64,000 nucleotides of DNA from a virus. Position 1 is the stretch's first letter. Each line of letters starts with the position of its first letter. This document shows, piece after piece, positions 31,288 to 39,839 of this stretch. The stretch lies in the IMG/VR virus record IMGVR_UViG_3300032046_000016, positions 1 through 64,000 of that record. One strand, given 5' to 3'. A program made the position numbers and the translations under genes. The notes below the pieces were generated by a model. The model worked only from the letters and a program-made list of their open reading frames with translations, made no database searches and was not told the DNA's origin.

Positions 31288-32867
31288 CTTTTCCCTCCCA
31301 AGACCCGGAACTCGGCCTCAGCGGGGAACCCCTTATCTACCCCCACACAGCCGTATGATACAGCATCACAACCGTGATCGGGATTGCTTCCGGCAACATT
31401 CTCCGCAGGCTGCTCGCCGTAGGTCCCATCGGGAAGCTGTACCCTGTGCCACACCTCCATCTCTTCGGCCAGGCCCGGCACTCTCGGGTGCACCTTGAAC
31501 CGGCGGTAACCGCTGTTGTCGCGGACGAAGCGCCGATAGACCGACACGCGATCGAGGATTCTCACCGGCTTGCTGAGGTCCCGGACCCGGCAGCGCTTTC
31601 GGATACGGTAGGCCGTCTCGGGTGAGCTGGGGTCGCCGTAGGAGACCCGCGGCTTCCTGTACGGGCCCCGCCGCTCGCCGCTGCGCGGGTCGCGGCAGAA
31701 GAAGCGTTCCTCCTTCTCGAGCGAGCCGTCGTGCACGTAGTCGAGGACCTCGTCGATGTCGTGCTGGGTGACGTAGACGCCGTCGAACACGTGGACGTCG
31801 CCGTTCTTGCAGAACTGGCACCAGTAGAGGACAAACGGGTCGGTGAAGCCGTAGTCCCAGCACCAGAACGTGGGGCCGGCCTCCGCGTCGTACTCGGCCT
31901 CCTCCGTCACGTTGCCGTCGGGCAGGACCGACCAGTTGGGCACCACCAGCCCCTGCCGCGACCCTCTTCGCACAAGGTACTGGACGATCCAGGTCTCCTC
32001 GTCAACCTCCTGGTGCCTGTGCAGGATATCTTCAAGCCTCAGGTGCCCACGGCTGTTTCGAACCCGGCCGCCGCACTCGCTCGGCTCGCGCCACAACGGG
32101 CAGCTCGGCGGCTCCAGGACAATCCCCCGCTTCACCCTCTCGGCGTCCTCACACATCGGGCAGGGCCGCATCGCCTCGTACACACACCAGCGGTAGACCC
32201 GGCGCCCACGCGCCGGCGCCTCATTGATGATCCGCTGCATCGTCCCGTGGACGGTCCGCAGGGCGCTCGTGATGATCTCCTGGAGCGGCACCTCGTCGCT
32301 GCTCAAGGGCATCCCCAGGAACTGCTGATAGACGTCCCACGGGCAGAAGTCGGCCTCGTCCAGCAGGCCGCGCTGCGGGTGCGGGCCCGACACACCGGTT
32401 ATGGTCCCGGGCAGGATCGCCACGAACGAGCCGTTGCGATACGTCGTCTTCCTCATCGTCGGCAGGGTCAGCGGGTCGCGGCGGAACGGCTTCATCTGGA
32501 AGTACTCAAGCAGATAGCCGTAGCCGAGCTGCGCCTGAGCCAGGATCGAGCCAACGTGGTTCGTCCCGCAGCGTTCGCGGAACCGGCTGTTCAGGTGGTC
32601 GAGGATCGACAGGTTCCTGGTCTTGCCGCCACCGCGCGGGCCCACGACGGCCGCGGATCGGAAGCGGTCGAAGATGGCGTCGGCCATGAAGTCGAGGGGC
32701 GCGACGTGGTCCTCGCAGACGGCCGCGTAGTCGATGTCAAACCCGAGGTGCTGGCTGACGTAGTGGAAGAGGTGCTCTCTATTCCTCGGCCGGATCTCGG
32801 GCAGGTGGTGCAGCCAGTCTGGGGGCCGACCGCCCTGTGCGGTTCTCGTAGAGGGCGCGGTAGGCAA
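31284..32867 (-). CDS. terL: Terminase large subunit
   Basis: DNA-packaging motor and nuclease, about 527 residues from the TTG at 32867. The ATPase part has Walker A VVGPRGGGKT and Walker B RGLLDEADF; a later FWCWDYGFTDPF begins the nuclease domain and SNPDHGCDAVSYG closes it. A Cys-rich insertion (CPMCEDAERV ... CPLWREPSECGG) between ATPase and nuclease looks like a zinc finger. No ATG or GTG exists in a suitable place; the TTG has AGAGGTG six bases upstream and lies inside the 3' end of the small subunit gene. Confidence 0.87.
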   Translation of the reverse strand: MPTAPSTRTAQGGRPPDWLHHLPEIRPRNREHLFHYVSQHLGFDIDYAAVCEDHVAPLDFMADAIFDRFRSAAVVGPRGGGKTRNLSILDHLNSRFRERCGTNHVGSILAQAQLGYGYLLEYFQMKPFRRDPLTLPTMRKTTYRNGSFVAILPGTITGVSGPHPQRGLLDEADFCPWDVYQQFLGMPLSSDEVPLQEIITSALRTVHGTMQRIINEAPARGRRVYRWCVYEAMRPCPMCEDAERVKRGIVLEPPSCPLWREPSECGGRVRNSRGHLRLEDILHRHQEVDEETWIVQYLVRRGSRQGLVVPNWSVLPDGNVTEEAEYDAEAGPTFWCWDYGFTDPFVLYWCQFCKNGDVHVFDGVYVTQHDIDEVLDYVHDGSLEKEERFFCRDPRSGERRGPYRKPRVSYGDPSSPETAYRIRKRCRVRDLSKPVRILDRVSVYRRFVRDNSGYRRFKVHPRVPGLAEEMEVWHRVQLPDGTYGEQPAENVAGSNPDHGCDAVSYGCVGVDKGFPAEAEFRVLGGKR

Positions 32868-33438
32868 CCAGCACCTCTTCCTCGACCTCAGGGGTGGCGC
32901 CAGTCCCAACGAAGACGTTGGTCTGGCTCTGCAGGAAGGTCGGCGGGACCGGGCGCGACGGGTACATTCCCACGTCCTGCCCGATCTCCCATATCTTACC
33001 AAGGACGGTGACCAGGGTTCGCGTGGCGCCGTCTATCTCTTCCATCAAGAAGCCCCCGCGCGCCCCTTCTTCCACCTCCATCGCCCGACCTATCCGGTCG
33101 ATCAAGGACGGCACCAGGCCGCTCAGCACTTCGAGGACGTTGATCTTGACGTCGATGCCGGCGAGCTTCTTCTGGATGAAGCTCTCGGGCAGCATCGCCG
33201 CGTCCGGAACGTGGGCCTCTCGGTAACGCTGGATGCAGCTTCGCCCTGGAATGGCGGCGAGCAGGTCGGGATAGTCGGCGTAGAGCGTGCGCAGGTAGCG
33301 TTCGACGCTGCCCGGCGACCAGCGCGACTGCAGCAGGTCAACGATGTCGTCGCAGAAGGGCGACGCCTCGACGCGGGACACGTGCCGCCCGCCCAACCGC
33401 TGCGGAGCTTTAACGGGTTCTTCGGGGTTCTCTCTCAT
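32779..33438 (-). CDS. Probable terminase small subunit
   Basis: A 219-residue protein directly upstream of the large terminase. The N-terminal part resembles a helix-turn-helix (DIVDLLQSRWSPGSVERYLRTLYADY), as in DNA-recognising small terminases, followed by helical oligomerisation segments. ATG at 33438 makes an ATGA overlap with the ParB-like gene. Assignment rests on position and predicted HTH. Confidence 0.6.
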   Translation of the reverse strand: MRENPEEPVKAPQRLGGRHVSRVEASPFCDDIVDLLQSRWSPGSVERYLRTLYADYPDLLAAIPGRSCIQRYREAHVPDAAMLPESFIQKKLAGIDVKINVLEVLSGLVPSLIDRIGRAMEVEEGARGGFLMEEIDGATRTLVTVLGKIWEIGQDVGMYPSRPVPPTFLQSQTNVFVGTGATPEVEEEVLVAYRALYENRTGRSAPRLAAPPARDPAEE

Positions 33439-34172
33439 GCCGCCCCCTTCAGCGGCGCGTAGACCTCCAGCAGCTCGTTCAGACGCTCGTTGATGTCCAC
33501 GCCAGCGCGCTCGCACTCCTCGGCGATGCGCGTGAGGTTCTTCATCGTACGCTCGCTCGCCCTCACCATCAAGTGCGTCCGGCCAGCGTACTTGAACACG
33601 ATGAAGCCCCAGTGCAACTGCTGGCCGTGCTCGGCCGTGATCTGCTTCAGCACCGACGCCAGGTCCTCGACGGTGGTGATTTCCCTCTTCGTCGCATCGA
33701 GCCGCTTGCGGATCTCGGGCGCAAGCTTGGCGCGCACGTCCCGAAACAGGCGCTTGAATTCGCTGTCCTCAGTAACGGCCATCAGCCGCCGTGTGGCGTC
33801 GGGCCCGTACTTGTTCGACAGCTCGAGAAAGACCCTGGTGAAGCCGACTCCGCTCATGCGCCCCTTCAGCATGTTGTCGCGGACCGTCTCGAACTTCCGC
33901 TTGTCCTCGTCGTAGTCGGCGAAGACGATGCAGGGAAGCTCCGGCATCTCCAGGAGCTTGGCGGCGCGCCAGCGATGCTCGCCAGCGATGATCTGGTATC
34001 TCCCGTCCGGCGTCGGCGCCACGCGCAGGGGCATCGTGAAGCCGTCCGCCTTGATGCTCTCCACCAGGGCGGCGAACGCGGCGTCGCTCTCCACGTTCGG
34101 GTTCCACTCGACCGGGTCCAGGAGGTCGACGGCGATCCTCTGCGGCTCCCGGATAGGAGGCGGTTTAGCCAT
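33435..34172 (-). CDS. ParB-like nuclease-domain protein (1)
   Basis: A 245-residue protein with the ParB/Srx N-terminal fold: a DPVEWNPN loop, ALVESIKADGFTMPLRV and the GEHRWRAAKLL box that corresponds to GERRxRA of ParB. In ParB this box binds CTP. The C-terminal 120 residues are helical and not obviously HTH. It lies between the ribbon-helix-helix gene and the terminase genes, so it may act in packaging-site choice or regulation. ATG at 34172. Confidence 0.75.
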   Translation of the reverse strand: MAKPPPIREPQRIAVDLLDPVEWNPNVESDAAFAALVESIKADGFTMPLRVAPTPDGRYQIIAGEHRWRAAKLLEMPELPCIVFADYDEDKRKFETVRDNMLKGRMSGVGFTRVFLELSNKYGPDATRRLMAVTEDSEFKRLFRDVRAKLAPEIRKRLDATKREITTVEDLASVLKQITAEHGQQLHWGFIVFKYAGRTHLMVRASERTMKNLTRIAEECERAGVDINERLNELLEVYAPLKGAA

Positions 34173-34359
34173 CGGCAGGCGGCTCCAGCAATTCGTTGCG
34201 CTTCGCCCGCGGATCGTAGCGTTCCAGGGCCTCATCCACCAGGCGCCGGAGCGCCTCCGTGCGGTTCGTTTCCCAATCGACGGCCAGGTAGTCGATCATC
34301 TTCACCTGCCTGGTCGGGAGCCAGACATGAACGGCCTTGTCACCTTTACGCGGACTCAT
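34165..34359 (-). CDS. Ribbon-helix-helix protein
   Basis: A 64-residue CopG/Arc-type DNA-binding protein: a beta strand (KAVHVWLPTRQVKMI), then two helices (DYLAVDWETNRTEALRRLVDEALERY). It overlaps the glycosyltransferase stop by 14 bases and the ParB-like start by 8. It could be a transcriptional repressor of this part of the operon. Confidence 0.75.
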   Translation of the reverse strand: MSPRKGDKAVHVWLPTRQVKMIDYLAVDWETNRTEALRRLVDEALERYDPRAKRNELLEPPADG

Positions 34360-35755
34360 GTTCAGCCTCCATGTAGGACGGCTCGGGCTGCAGGCAGTTG
34401 TCGACGAAGCCCGCCGGCAGCATGTTCTGGGTGAGGCAGGCGAGCATCTGCCCGCGCGAATTGAGCCCTTGTCGGAGTAGATTCGGCCTCATGTGCACAA
34501 GTGCACGGCCTAGGTCGCGGTATGAGCAGGGCGTCCCAACGCCGCGCAGGGCATTCTCCACCAGGTCCTCCGTCGCCTCGAGATCTCGGGCGGCGCGTTC
34601 GCGGGCCCGCTCTCTCCTATCGGCTACCCGGGCCTCCACGATGTCCAGGAGCGCGCCGATATTGGCGGTTCGATCGTAGCGCTCCCTAATCAGGGCCGGC
34701 ACGTGGGCGATGCGCCGCTTCGCCTCATCGTAGTTCTCGGCCACCCATCGCAGCATAGCGGCGCACTCCACGTCGTTCCGGAAGTAGAAGGGGTAGTCGG
34801 GCAGGAACTCGCCCTCGTTCCCCGTCCAGCGGACGAGCACCACGAGCCCGGCGTAGAGCTGCTCGAAGCAGGCGGCCGGAAACAGCTTCAGCGACTGCCA
34901 GTAGATGCTGGCGTGGCAGCGGCTCATGAGCGCCAGGGCGTCCTCCCAGGACAGGTTGGACATGGCGCGCACGACGCGCTGGGCGCCCATCCTCTTGACG
35001 ACGTCGTGCAGCCGCTTCCCTGTGTCAACGTAGGTCACGTAGACATCGGCCTCCCGGCCGCCGGCGACGTACTGGACGTAGTGCCCAACGGCCTTCTCGC
35101 CGCCCTTCGTCGCCGTGAAGCGCCCGCCGAAGTAGAAGCTGAACCGGTCGAACTTCGGGCCCCGCAGTCGGTCCAGCAGGTCGCAGTCGGGACCGATGGG
35201 CAGCACCGTGGTCCGCCGGTCGTAGTCGGCAATCAGGGGAGCTCCGCAGAGCGCCGCCACGACGTCCCGGGCCCGCTCCAGGGAGAAACGGCTCGGCATC
35301 ACGTTCACGTTCAGGGCGTAGCCCAAGGCCCAGGTCGCCAGGTCATCCCGCGACAGCGGCGTGACCTCGTCCGAGTCGAAGAACTTGGCGCTCACGTTCC
35401 AGATGACGACAGGCACCTCGTACATCGCCTTGTTCACGCCCTCCAGGAAGCGGCTCAGCACCAGGCCCTGGACGGGATTGTTCGTCAGCACGGCGTCGAT
35501 GGGATAGGCGAGCGGCTCGCGCCAGCGCTCCCACACCGAGGTCGGTATCAGCGCCTCGGCCTGCCGGCCGATCTTTGGCGTAGGCAGAAGGCGCTCGACG
35601 CGGTCGGTCAGGCCGTCAGCGGTGGCGCTGGGAGTGACGTAGTAGGAGAACCAGCCGCGCTCAGCGGCCAGGCGGACCCAGTCCCGGCTCAGGAGCCAGG
35701 AGCTGTCGGCGCCGAAGTGGCCGGCCTCGTAGACCGGGCAGACCAGGAGCCTCAT
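34346..35755 (-). CDS. Glycosyltransferase (GT-B type)
   Basis: A 469-residue protein. The second half has the GT-B donor-binding architecture: a FYFGGRFTATKGGEKA segment, then VYVTYVDTGKR, DALALMSRCHASIYWQSLKLFP and FEQLYAGLVVLVR, similar to group 1 glycosyltransferases. It probably transfers the sugar made by the two enzymes encoded upstream. ATG at 35755 overlaps the dehydratase stop. Acceptor unknown: cell surface, virion protein or DNA. Confidence 0.72.
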   Translation of the reverse strand: MRLLVCPVYEAGHFGADSSWLLSRDWVRLAAERGWFSYYVTPSATADGLTDRVERLLPTPKIGRQAEALIPTSVWERWREPLAYPIDAVLTNNPVQGLVLSRFLEGVNKAMYEVPVVIWNVSAKFFDSDEVTPLSRDDLATWALGYALNVNVMPSRFSLERARDVVAALCGAPLIADYDRRTTVLPIGPDCDLLDRLRGPKFDRFSFYFGGRFTATKGGEKAVGHYVQYVAGGREADVYVTYVDTGKRLHDVVKRMGAQRVVRAMSNLSWEDALALMSRCHASIYWQSLKLFPAACFEQLYAGLVVLVRWTGNEGEFLPDYPFYFRNDVECAAMLRWVAENYDEAKRRIAHVPALIRERYDRTANIGALLDIVEARVADRRERARERAARDLEATEDLVENALRGVGTPCSYRDLGRALVHMRPNLLRQGLNSRGQMLACLTQNMLPAGFVDNCLQPEPSYMEAEHESA

Positions 35756-36723
35756 ACCAGGATTTCACCCGCGGCGGCCCTATCGACGTCAGCGGCGAGC
35801 ATCATCTCAATGAGCTCGTCGAAAGAGGTACGCGGCCGCCAGCCAAGCTCCTCGAAGGCGCGCGTGGGGTCGGCGATCAGATTGGCGGTCTCCAGAGGGC
35901 GCTCCCGGGCCTCGTCGTGCTTGACTACCTTCTCGGGGTCGAGGCCCGCCAGGCTGCAGGCCAGCGATACCAGCTCGCCGACCGTTCGACCGACGCCGGT
36001 CCCGATCACCAGGTCCGCCGGCGTGGGCTGCTGGAGCATCAGGTGCACCGCCTCCATGTAGTCGGCGGCGTACCCCCAATCCCGGACGGCCGTCAGCCGG
36101 CCGATGGGCAGGTAGTCGCGGCGGCCGGCCTTAATCTCGGCCAGCCCCTTCGTCACGTGCCTGGTGACGAACTCCGCACCCCGCCAGGGCGACTCGTGGT
36201 TAAAGAGGATGCCCGACACCACGTACATGCCATAGGACCGCCGATAGACGTCGCACATCTGGTGGGCGAACACCTTCGCGCAGGCGTAGGGGCTCACCGG
36301 ATGGAAGGGCGTCGTTTCGCTCTGAGGCGGTGGTGAGTGGCCGAACATCTCAGACGAGCAGGCCTGGTAGACGCGGACCTTGCTCGCCCCCGACTGCCTC
36401 ACCGCTTCCAGCACCCTGACGGGCCCGAGACCGGTCAGCAGCGCCGTCAGCTCGACGTGATCCCAGGAAGCCGGCACGAAGGTCAACGCGGCCAGATTGT
36501 AGATCTCGTCGGGCCCGACCTTCTCAAGGGCGGCGCAGATCGACCACGGGTCGAGTAGGTCGGCGGCCACGAGCTTCATGCCCGGCGCCCGCTGCCGCGC
36601 CAGGGGCTCCCCGTAGCGATCATGGCTGGCCAGCGTACCGAACACCTCGTAGCCCATCTTCTCCAGGTGAACGGCGAGGTACGGCCCGTCCTGGCCGGTG
36701 ATCCCCGTGATCAGCGCGCGCAC
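35752..36723 (-). CDS. gmd: GDP-mannose 4,6-dehydratase
   Basis: A 323-residue short-chain dehydrogenase-type enzyme that converts GDP-mannose to GDP-4-keto-6-deoxymannose. It shows the NADP loop TGITGQDGPYLA, the GMD signature SSEMFG, the catalytic YACAK (Tyr-x3-Lys) and FNHESPWRG followed by FVTRH. It overlaps both neighbours by a few bases, so it is embedded in the phage operon and not host flank. Its product is the substrate for the DegT-type enzyme encoded just upstream. Confidence 0.9.
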   Translation of the reverse strand: MRALITGITGQDGPYLAVHLEKMGYEVFGTLASHDRYGEPLARQRAPGMKLVAADLLDPWSICAALEKVGPDEIYNLAALTFVPASWDHVELTALLTGLGPVRVLEAVRQSGASKVRVYQACSSEMFGHSPPPQSETTPFHPVSPYACAKVFAHQMCDVYRRSYGMYVVSGILFNHESPWRGAEFVTRHVTKGLAEIKAGRRDYLPIGRLTAVRDWGYAADYMEAVHLMLQQPTPADLVIGTGVGRTVGELVSLACSLAGLDPEKVVKHDEARERPLETANLIADPTRAFEELGWRPRTSFDELIEMMLAADVDRAAAGEILV

Positions 36724-37856
36724 ATTACCCTCTCAAGAGCGTCGGCTACTCTCATCACGTCCCGAGCGGATACGTTCGGGCCGATTGGCAGGCAGATGCC
36801 CGTCTTCCAGATGGAGCTCGCGCAGGGCATAGCGTGCACAACGCCGGCGCCGTGGTCCTTATGGAAGGGGAGGAGGTGCATCGGCGTGAAGGCGGCGATG
36901 GTCTCGATGCCGCGCTCGCTGAGGGCGACCGCGACGTCAGCAGGCTGATGGGCAGACTTCAGCGAGACGCAGAGTCGGTAGTAGACGTGACCACGAACGT
37001 CGACCGGCACGGCGATAGGTAGGTCGCGGAGCGCGGACCTGTAGACCTCGGCTATCCGTTGCCGGTGTGCCACCAGCGACTGCACCCTGCCGATCTGCGG
37101 GATGCCGAAGGCGGCCTGGAGGTTCGACATCTGGCATCCGAAGCCAAGGCCGGCGGCGTCGTAACGGGCCCACTCCCCGACGTGGAGAAACAGATCCCGG
37201 CGGGATCGGACCGCGATCGCCAGCTCCTCGTCGTCCGTTATGACTGCGCCGCCGGCTCCCCCCGTCGTGATGATCTTGTCGCCACGGAAGCTGAAACAAC
37301 CGGCGAGGCCGCTATGCCCGACGAGCCTGCCATCCTCGTACCAGGCGCCGGCCGCCTCGCAAGCGTCCTCGATGATAGGCACCCCGACCTCCTCGCACAC
37401 CTGAAAGACGTCGGGATGCACGGGCGCGCCGTAGACGTGAACGGGCACCACGGCCAGGACGTTCGCCGGCCCCAGCTCGGCCAGCAGCTCGGACAGCCGA
37501 TCGGGAGCCATCCCAAGGCGCTCAGGCTCGGCGTCTACCACCGCCACCTTGCAGCCGGCATGAACCGCCGCGGCGTAGGTCGGGGCGCAGGTGTAGGTTG
37601 CCGTCACGACGATGGAGCCGGATCTGCGCTCGCGCAGAGCATCCAGGACGGTCAGCAGGGCGGCAGTGCCCGAGCTGACAGCCACGCAGTGCTGGGCGTG
37701 GAGGAAGGCTGACCACATGCGCTCGAAGACCTGCACGTAGTCGCCTGGGGAGAGCCACCCGCTATCGAGGCAGGAGAGAACGCTGGACCGCTCGGGTTCG
37801 CCGAACTCGGGCGATGTCAGGGCAAGCGGCGGGGACGGCATTGCCATTTGCGCCAA
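36711..37856 (-). CDS. DegT/DnrJ/EryC1-type aminotransferase, perosamine-synthase-like
   Basis: A 381-residue PLP enzyme. Family marks: SPGDYVQVFER near the start, VSSGTAALL, a DACEAAGAWY segment, SFRGDKIITTGGAGGAV with the PLP-binding Lys, and GFGCQMSNLQAAFG. With a GDP-mannose dehydratase gene adjacent, amination of GDP-4-keto-6-deoxymannose to GDP-perosamine is the likely reaction. It overlaps gmd by 13 bases. Substrate is inferred from context. Confidence 0.82.
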   Translation of the reverse strand: MAQMAMPSPPLALTSPEFGEPERSSVLSCLDSGWLSPGDYVQVFERMWSAFLHAQHCVAVSSGTAALLTVLDALRERRSGSIVVTATYTCAPTYAAAVHAGCKVAVVDAEPERLGMAPDRLSELLAELGPANVLAVVPVHVYGAPVHPDVFQVCEEVGVPIIEDACEAAGAWYEDGRLVGHSGLAGCFSFRGDKIITTGGAGGAVITDDEELAIAVRSRRDLFLHVGEWARYDAAGLGFGCQMSNLQAAFGIPQIGRVQSLVAHRQRIAEVYRSALRDLPIAVPVDVRGHVYYRLCVSLKSAHQPADVAVALSERGIETIAAFTPMHLLPFHKDHGAGVVHAMPCASSIWKTGICLPIGPNVSARDVMRVADALERVMCAR

Positions 37857-37889
37857 TGATACTCGAAGGGTCGGGGGCTGAAAAGAGGG

Positions 37890-38642
37890 CTACGGCACTC
37901 GCTGGAACAGAACGGCGGCATACCGCCAGCGGTGCGCTCGCACCAGGCGGGCCAGCACGATGTCGAGGGGCAGAGTGATCGCGAAAGCGAGCGGCGCCAG
38001 CAGGTGGCGGAACAAGGCCCGGTCCAGGACGTTGACGCCCACGCCACGCTCGACCATGAAGCCGTTACTAGCGAACTCGCACACCAGGGGCGCCAGCTCC
38101 ACAGGTTCCTTATACGGCAGGCCCCGTTGCCAGGGCGGTGACGGCGTCTGCAGATTGTCCAGGACGAGGACGCGGTCGGCCAGGCGGCACATCTCGCTCA
38201 CGACCAGGCGCCAATCGTTCGAGAACGGCAGGCTGGTTATCGCCACGGCCAAGTGCGGCCGCACTTCCCGCAGCCAGGGAATCTCGCTCATAGTCTCGGC
38301 ATCGGCGACGGCGAAGTGGCCGAACGGACCGATCTCTCGCTGGTCTCTAACGTCGCGCAGGTGCTTTCTGAGCTGCGACATGCGGTGCGCCGCTCCTGGC
38401 CAGTCTACGGCGTCTATCCCCCACACCTCGCAGTGGAAGCGCCGCGCCATCCACGCGCTCAGTTTGGCGTCGCCGCACCCAACGTCAAGCACGCGCGGCA
38501 GGCCGGGCAAGCGGGGAAAGATGCGCACCAACGCTGCCTTGCGCACCAGGTCGGCGTAGGCGTCCAGCCAGCGATCACGATAGTGACACGGCGACGAATC
38601 ACCTTGCCGGCGGGACCAGAAGGCTCTATCCCGGAGCGGCAT
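37890..38642 (-). CDS. Class I SAM-dependent methyltransferase
   Basis: A 250-residue methyltransferase with motif I VLDVGCGDAKLSAW, an acidic second strand (VWGIDAVDW) and a motif IV region AVAITSLPFSNDW. The C-terminus has a hydrophobic stretch (FAITLPLDIVLARL) that may sit at a membrane. ATG at 38642 has GAAGGTGG upstream. Placed before the sugar genes, it may methylate the sugar or glycan; the substrate is not shown by sequence. Confidence 0.75.
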   Translation of the reverse strand: MPLRDRAFWSRRQGDSSPCHYRDRWLDAYADLVRKAALVRIFPRLPGLPRVLDVGCGDAKLSAWMARRFHCEVWGIDAVDWPGAAHRMSQLRKHLRDVRDQREIGPFGHFAVADAETMSEIPWLREVRPHLAVAITSLPFSNDWRLVVSEMCRLADRVLVLDNLQTPSPPWQRGLPYKEPVELAPLVCEFASNGFMVERGVGVNVLDRALFRHLLAPLAFAITLPLDIVLARLVRAHRWRYAAVLFQRVP

Positions 38643-39000
38643 GGCCACCTTCTCGGAACACCACGTCAAACGCCCGCTGCAGGTCGAGGCAGCGCCCTTC
38701 CCGGTGAAAGCGCGCCTTGCCGAGTTTCTCGGCGGCCATCACCGCCGCCATGCGACCCTGTTCCTCGCTAAACGGCTCTGCCCCCGACGACATGACGTGC
38801 TGATCCCCGCATGGGCAACTGAGGCGATACAAGACCACCGGCATCGCACCCGGGTCGTCGGGGTGCGCCATCTCCAGATGTCTCTCCGCTCGTCTGAACC
38901 ACTCAAACCGTCGCTCCTCGACTTTGGCGCCCAGGGCGATGGCTGCCCGCTCGAAGGCCAGGCAGTAGGCGTCGATCTCGTCCAGGTCGCGCGCCGGCAT
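38626..39000 (-). CDS. Hypothetical protein with CPCG
   Basis: A 124-residue protein: helical N-terminus, a LSCPCGDQHVM knuckle in the middle and a helical C-terminus. ATG at 39000 has AGGTG seven bases upstream; the longer upstream frame is Arg-rich shadow. Unrecognised. Confidence 0.6.
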   Translation of the reverse strand: MPARDLDEIDAYCLAFERAAIALGAKVEERRFEWFRRAERHLEMAHPDDPGAMPVVLYRLSCPCGDQHVMSSGAEPFSEEQGRMAAVMAAEKLGKARFHREGRCLDLQRAFDVVFREGGHAAPG

Positions 39001-39002
39001 CG

Positions 39003-39386
39003 TCAGCACCTGAGGGGGATCACAAGCCGCTCGGACCAAAGCGGCAACGGCGAGTCGGGGAAGGCGTCGCGGCCCTCGCCACACCACTCGAAGATGTAGA
39101 AGGATGCGGGAGCGTACCCGCGCGGCATTGCCAGGCCGCCCCAATAGCTGTGCCCGGGCACCTTGATCGCCAGGAAGCGCCCTCCCTTCGCCACGACCCG
39201 GAAGCGGTTCTTTCCGCTGATCGTGGACATGCCGGTGTCGAGCCAGAGCTGCTCGTCCTCTTCGACCAGTCGTGCTCCGATGATCATGTGCGAACCCCTA
39301 ACAAATGCGCTCTGTAGCCCCTGGAGCGCCTCGTAGCGCCTTCTAAGCAGAACGGCAGGGTGGGTGGTTTGGGGGTTGCTCCTCAT
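39003..39386 (-). CDS. Hypothetical beta-rich protein
   Basis: A 127-residue protein with a basic N-terminus and strands (LVEEDEQLWLDTGMS, GRFLAIKVPGHSYW). A later internal ATG (MIIGARL) is an alternative start. No motif recognised. Confidence 0.5.
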   Translation of the reverse strand: MRSNPQTTHPAVLLRRRYEALQGLQSAFVRGSHMIIGARLVEEDEQLWLDTGMSTISGKNRFRVVAKGGRFLAIKVPGHSYWGGLAMPRGYAPASFYIFEWCGEGRDAFPDSPLPLWSERLVIPLRC

Positions 39387-39392
39387 GCCTCG

Positions 39393-39575
39393 CTAGGTCG
39401 GTATCTTGTGGCGCTGGCCCGTAGAGGCCAGGGCAGCGCGCCGAAGGCCCTCGTCGTAGTCACCGTGGCGACCAGGATAACGCCGGCACTTGGCCTCGCC
39501 TACCGCCGCCAGCATCATGCCCAGGACCGCCGGATGCCACGTCTCCATCTCAGACGCTACTGCGCCTATATCCAT
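39393..39575 (-). CDS. Possible small protein
   Basis: A 60-residue frame opening MDIGAVASEMETWHPAVLG and containing one cysteine; it has no convincing Shine-Dalgarno. It fills the gap between two better-supported genes; real or not is uncertain. Confidence 0.35.
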   Translation of the reverse strand: MDIGAVASEMETWHPAVLGMMLAAVGEAKCRRYPGRHGDYDEGLRRAALASTGQRHKIPT

Positions 39576-39617
39576 CCGGTTAAGGTGCTCGTGGGCTTCC
39601 TAAAGGTCATGACCATT

Positions 39618-39839
39618 CTACAACTCCGACCACCAGGGCGGTGGCCAACTCGTGCCGGCCAGGGCGTAGTCTAACCTCTCAGACGCCCTCTCTGTTCGGC
39701 GACGCGAGGCGCCGGCGCACTCATGCTCGGCTGCGCAGCCGTCGCAGAGAACGTCGCCGCAGACCGGGCAGGTGGCCGCGTTATCAGACATCATGGTGCG
39801 CTGGCAGCTCTGGCAGGTCTCCGTCTGTGGCTCCGTCAT
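39618..39839 (-). CDS. Zinc-binding small protein
   Basis: A 73-residue protein with CQSCQ, CPVCGD and CDGCAAEHEC, enough ligands for two zinc ions. ATG at 39839 overlaps the upstream stop. One of many small zinc proteins of the early region. Confidence 0.65.
   Translation of the reverse strand: MTEPQTETCQSCQRTMMSDNAATCPVCGDVLCDGCAAEHECAGASRRRTERASERLDYALAGTSWPPPWWSEL

Noticed and set aside
34346-38642. The sugar genes as host DNA flanking or interrupting the prophage
   Set aside because: The dehydratase, aminotransferase and glycosyltransferase genes overlap one another, the glycosyltransferase gene overlaps the ribbon-helix-helix gene, the methyltransferase gene overlaps the small gene upstream, and phage genes continue on both sides.
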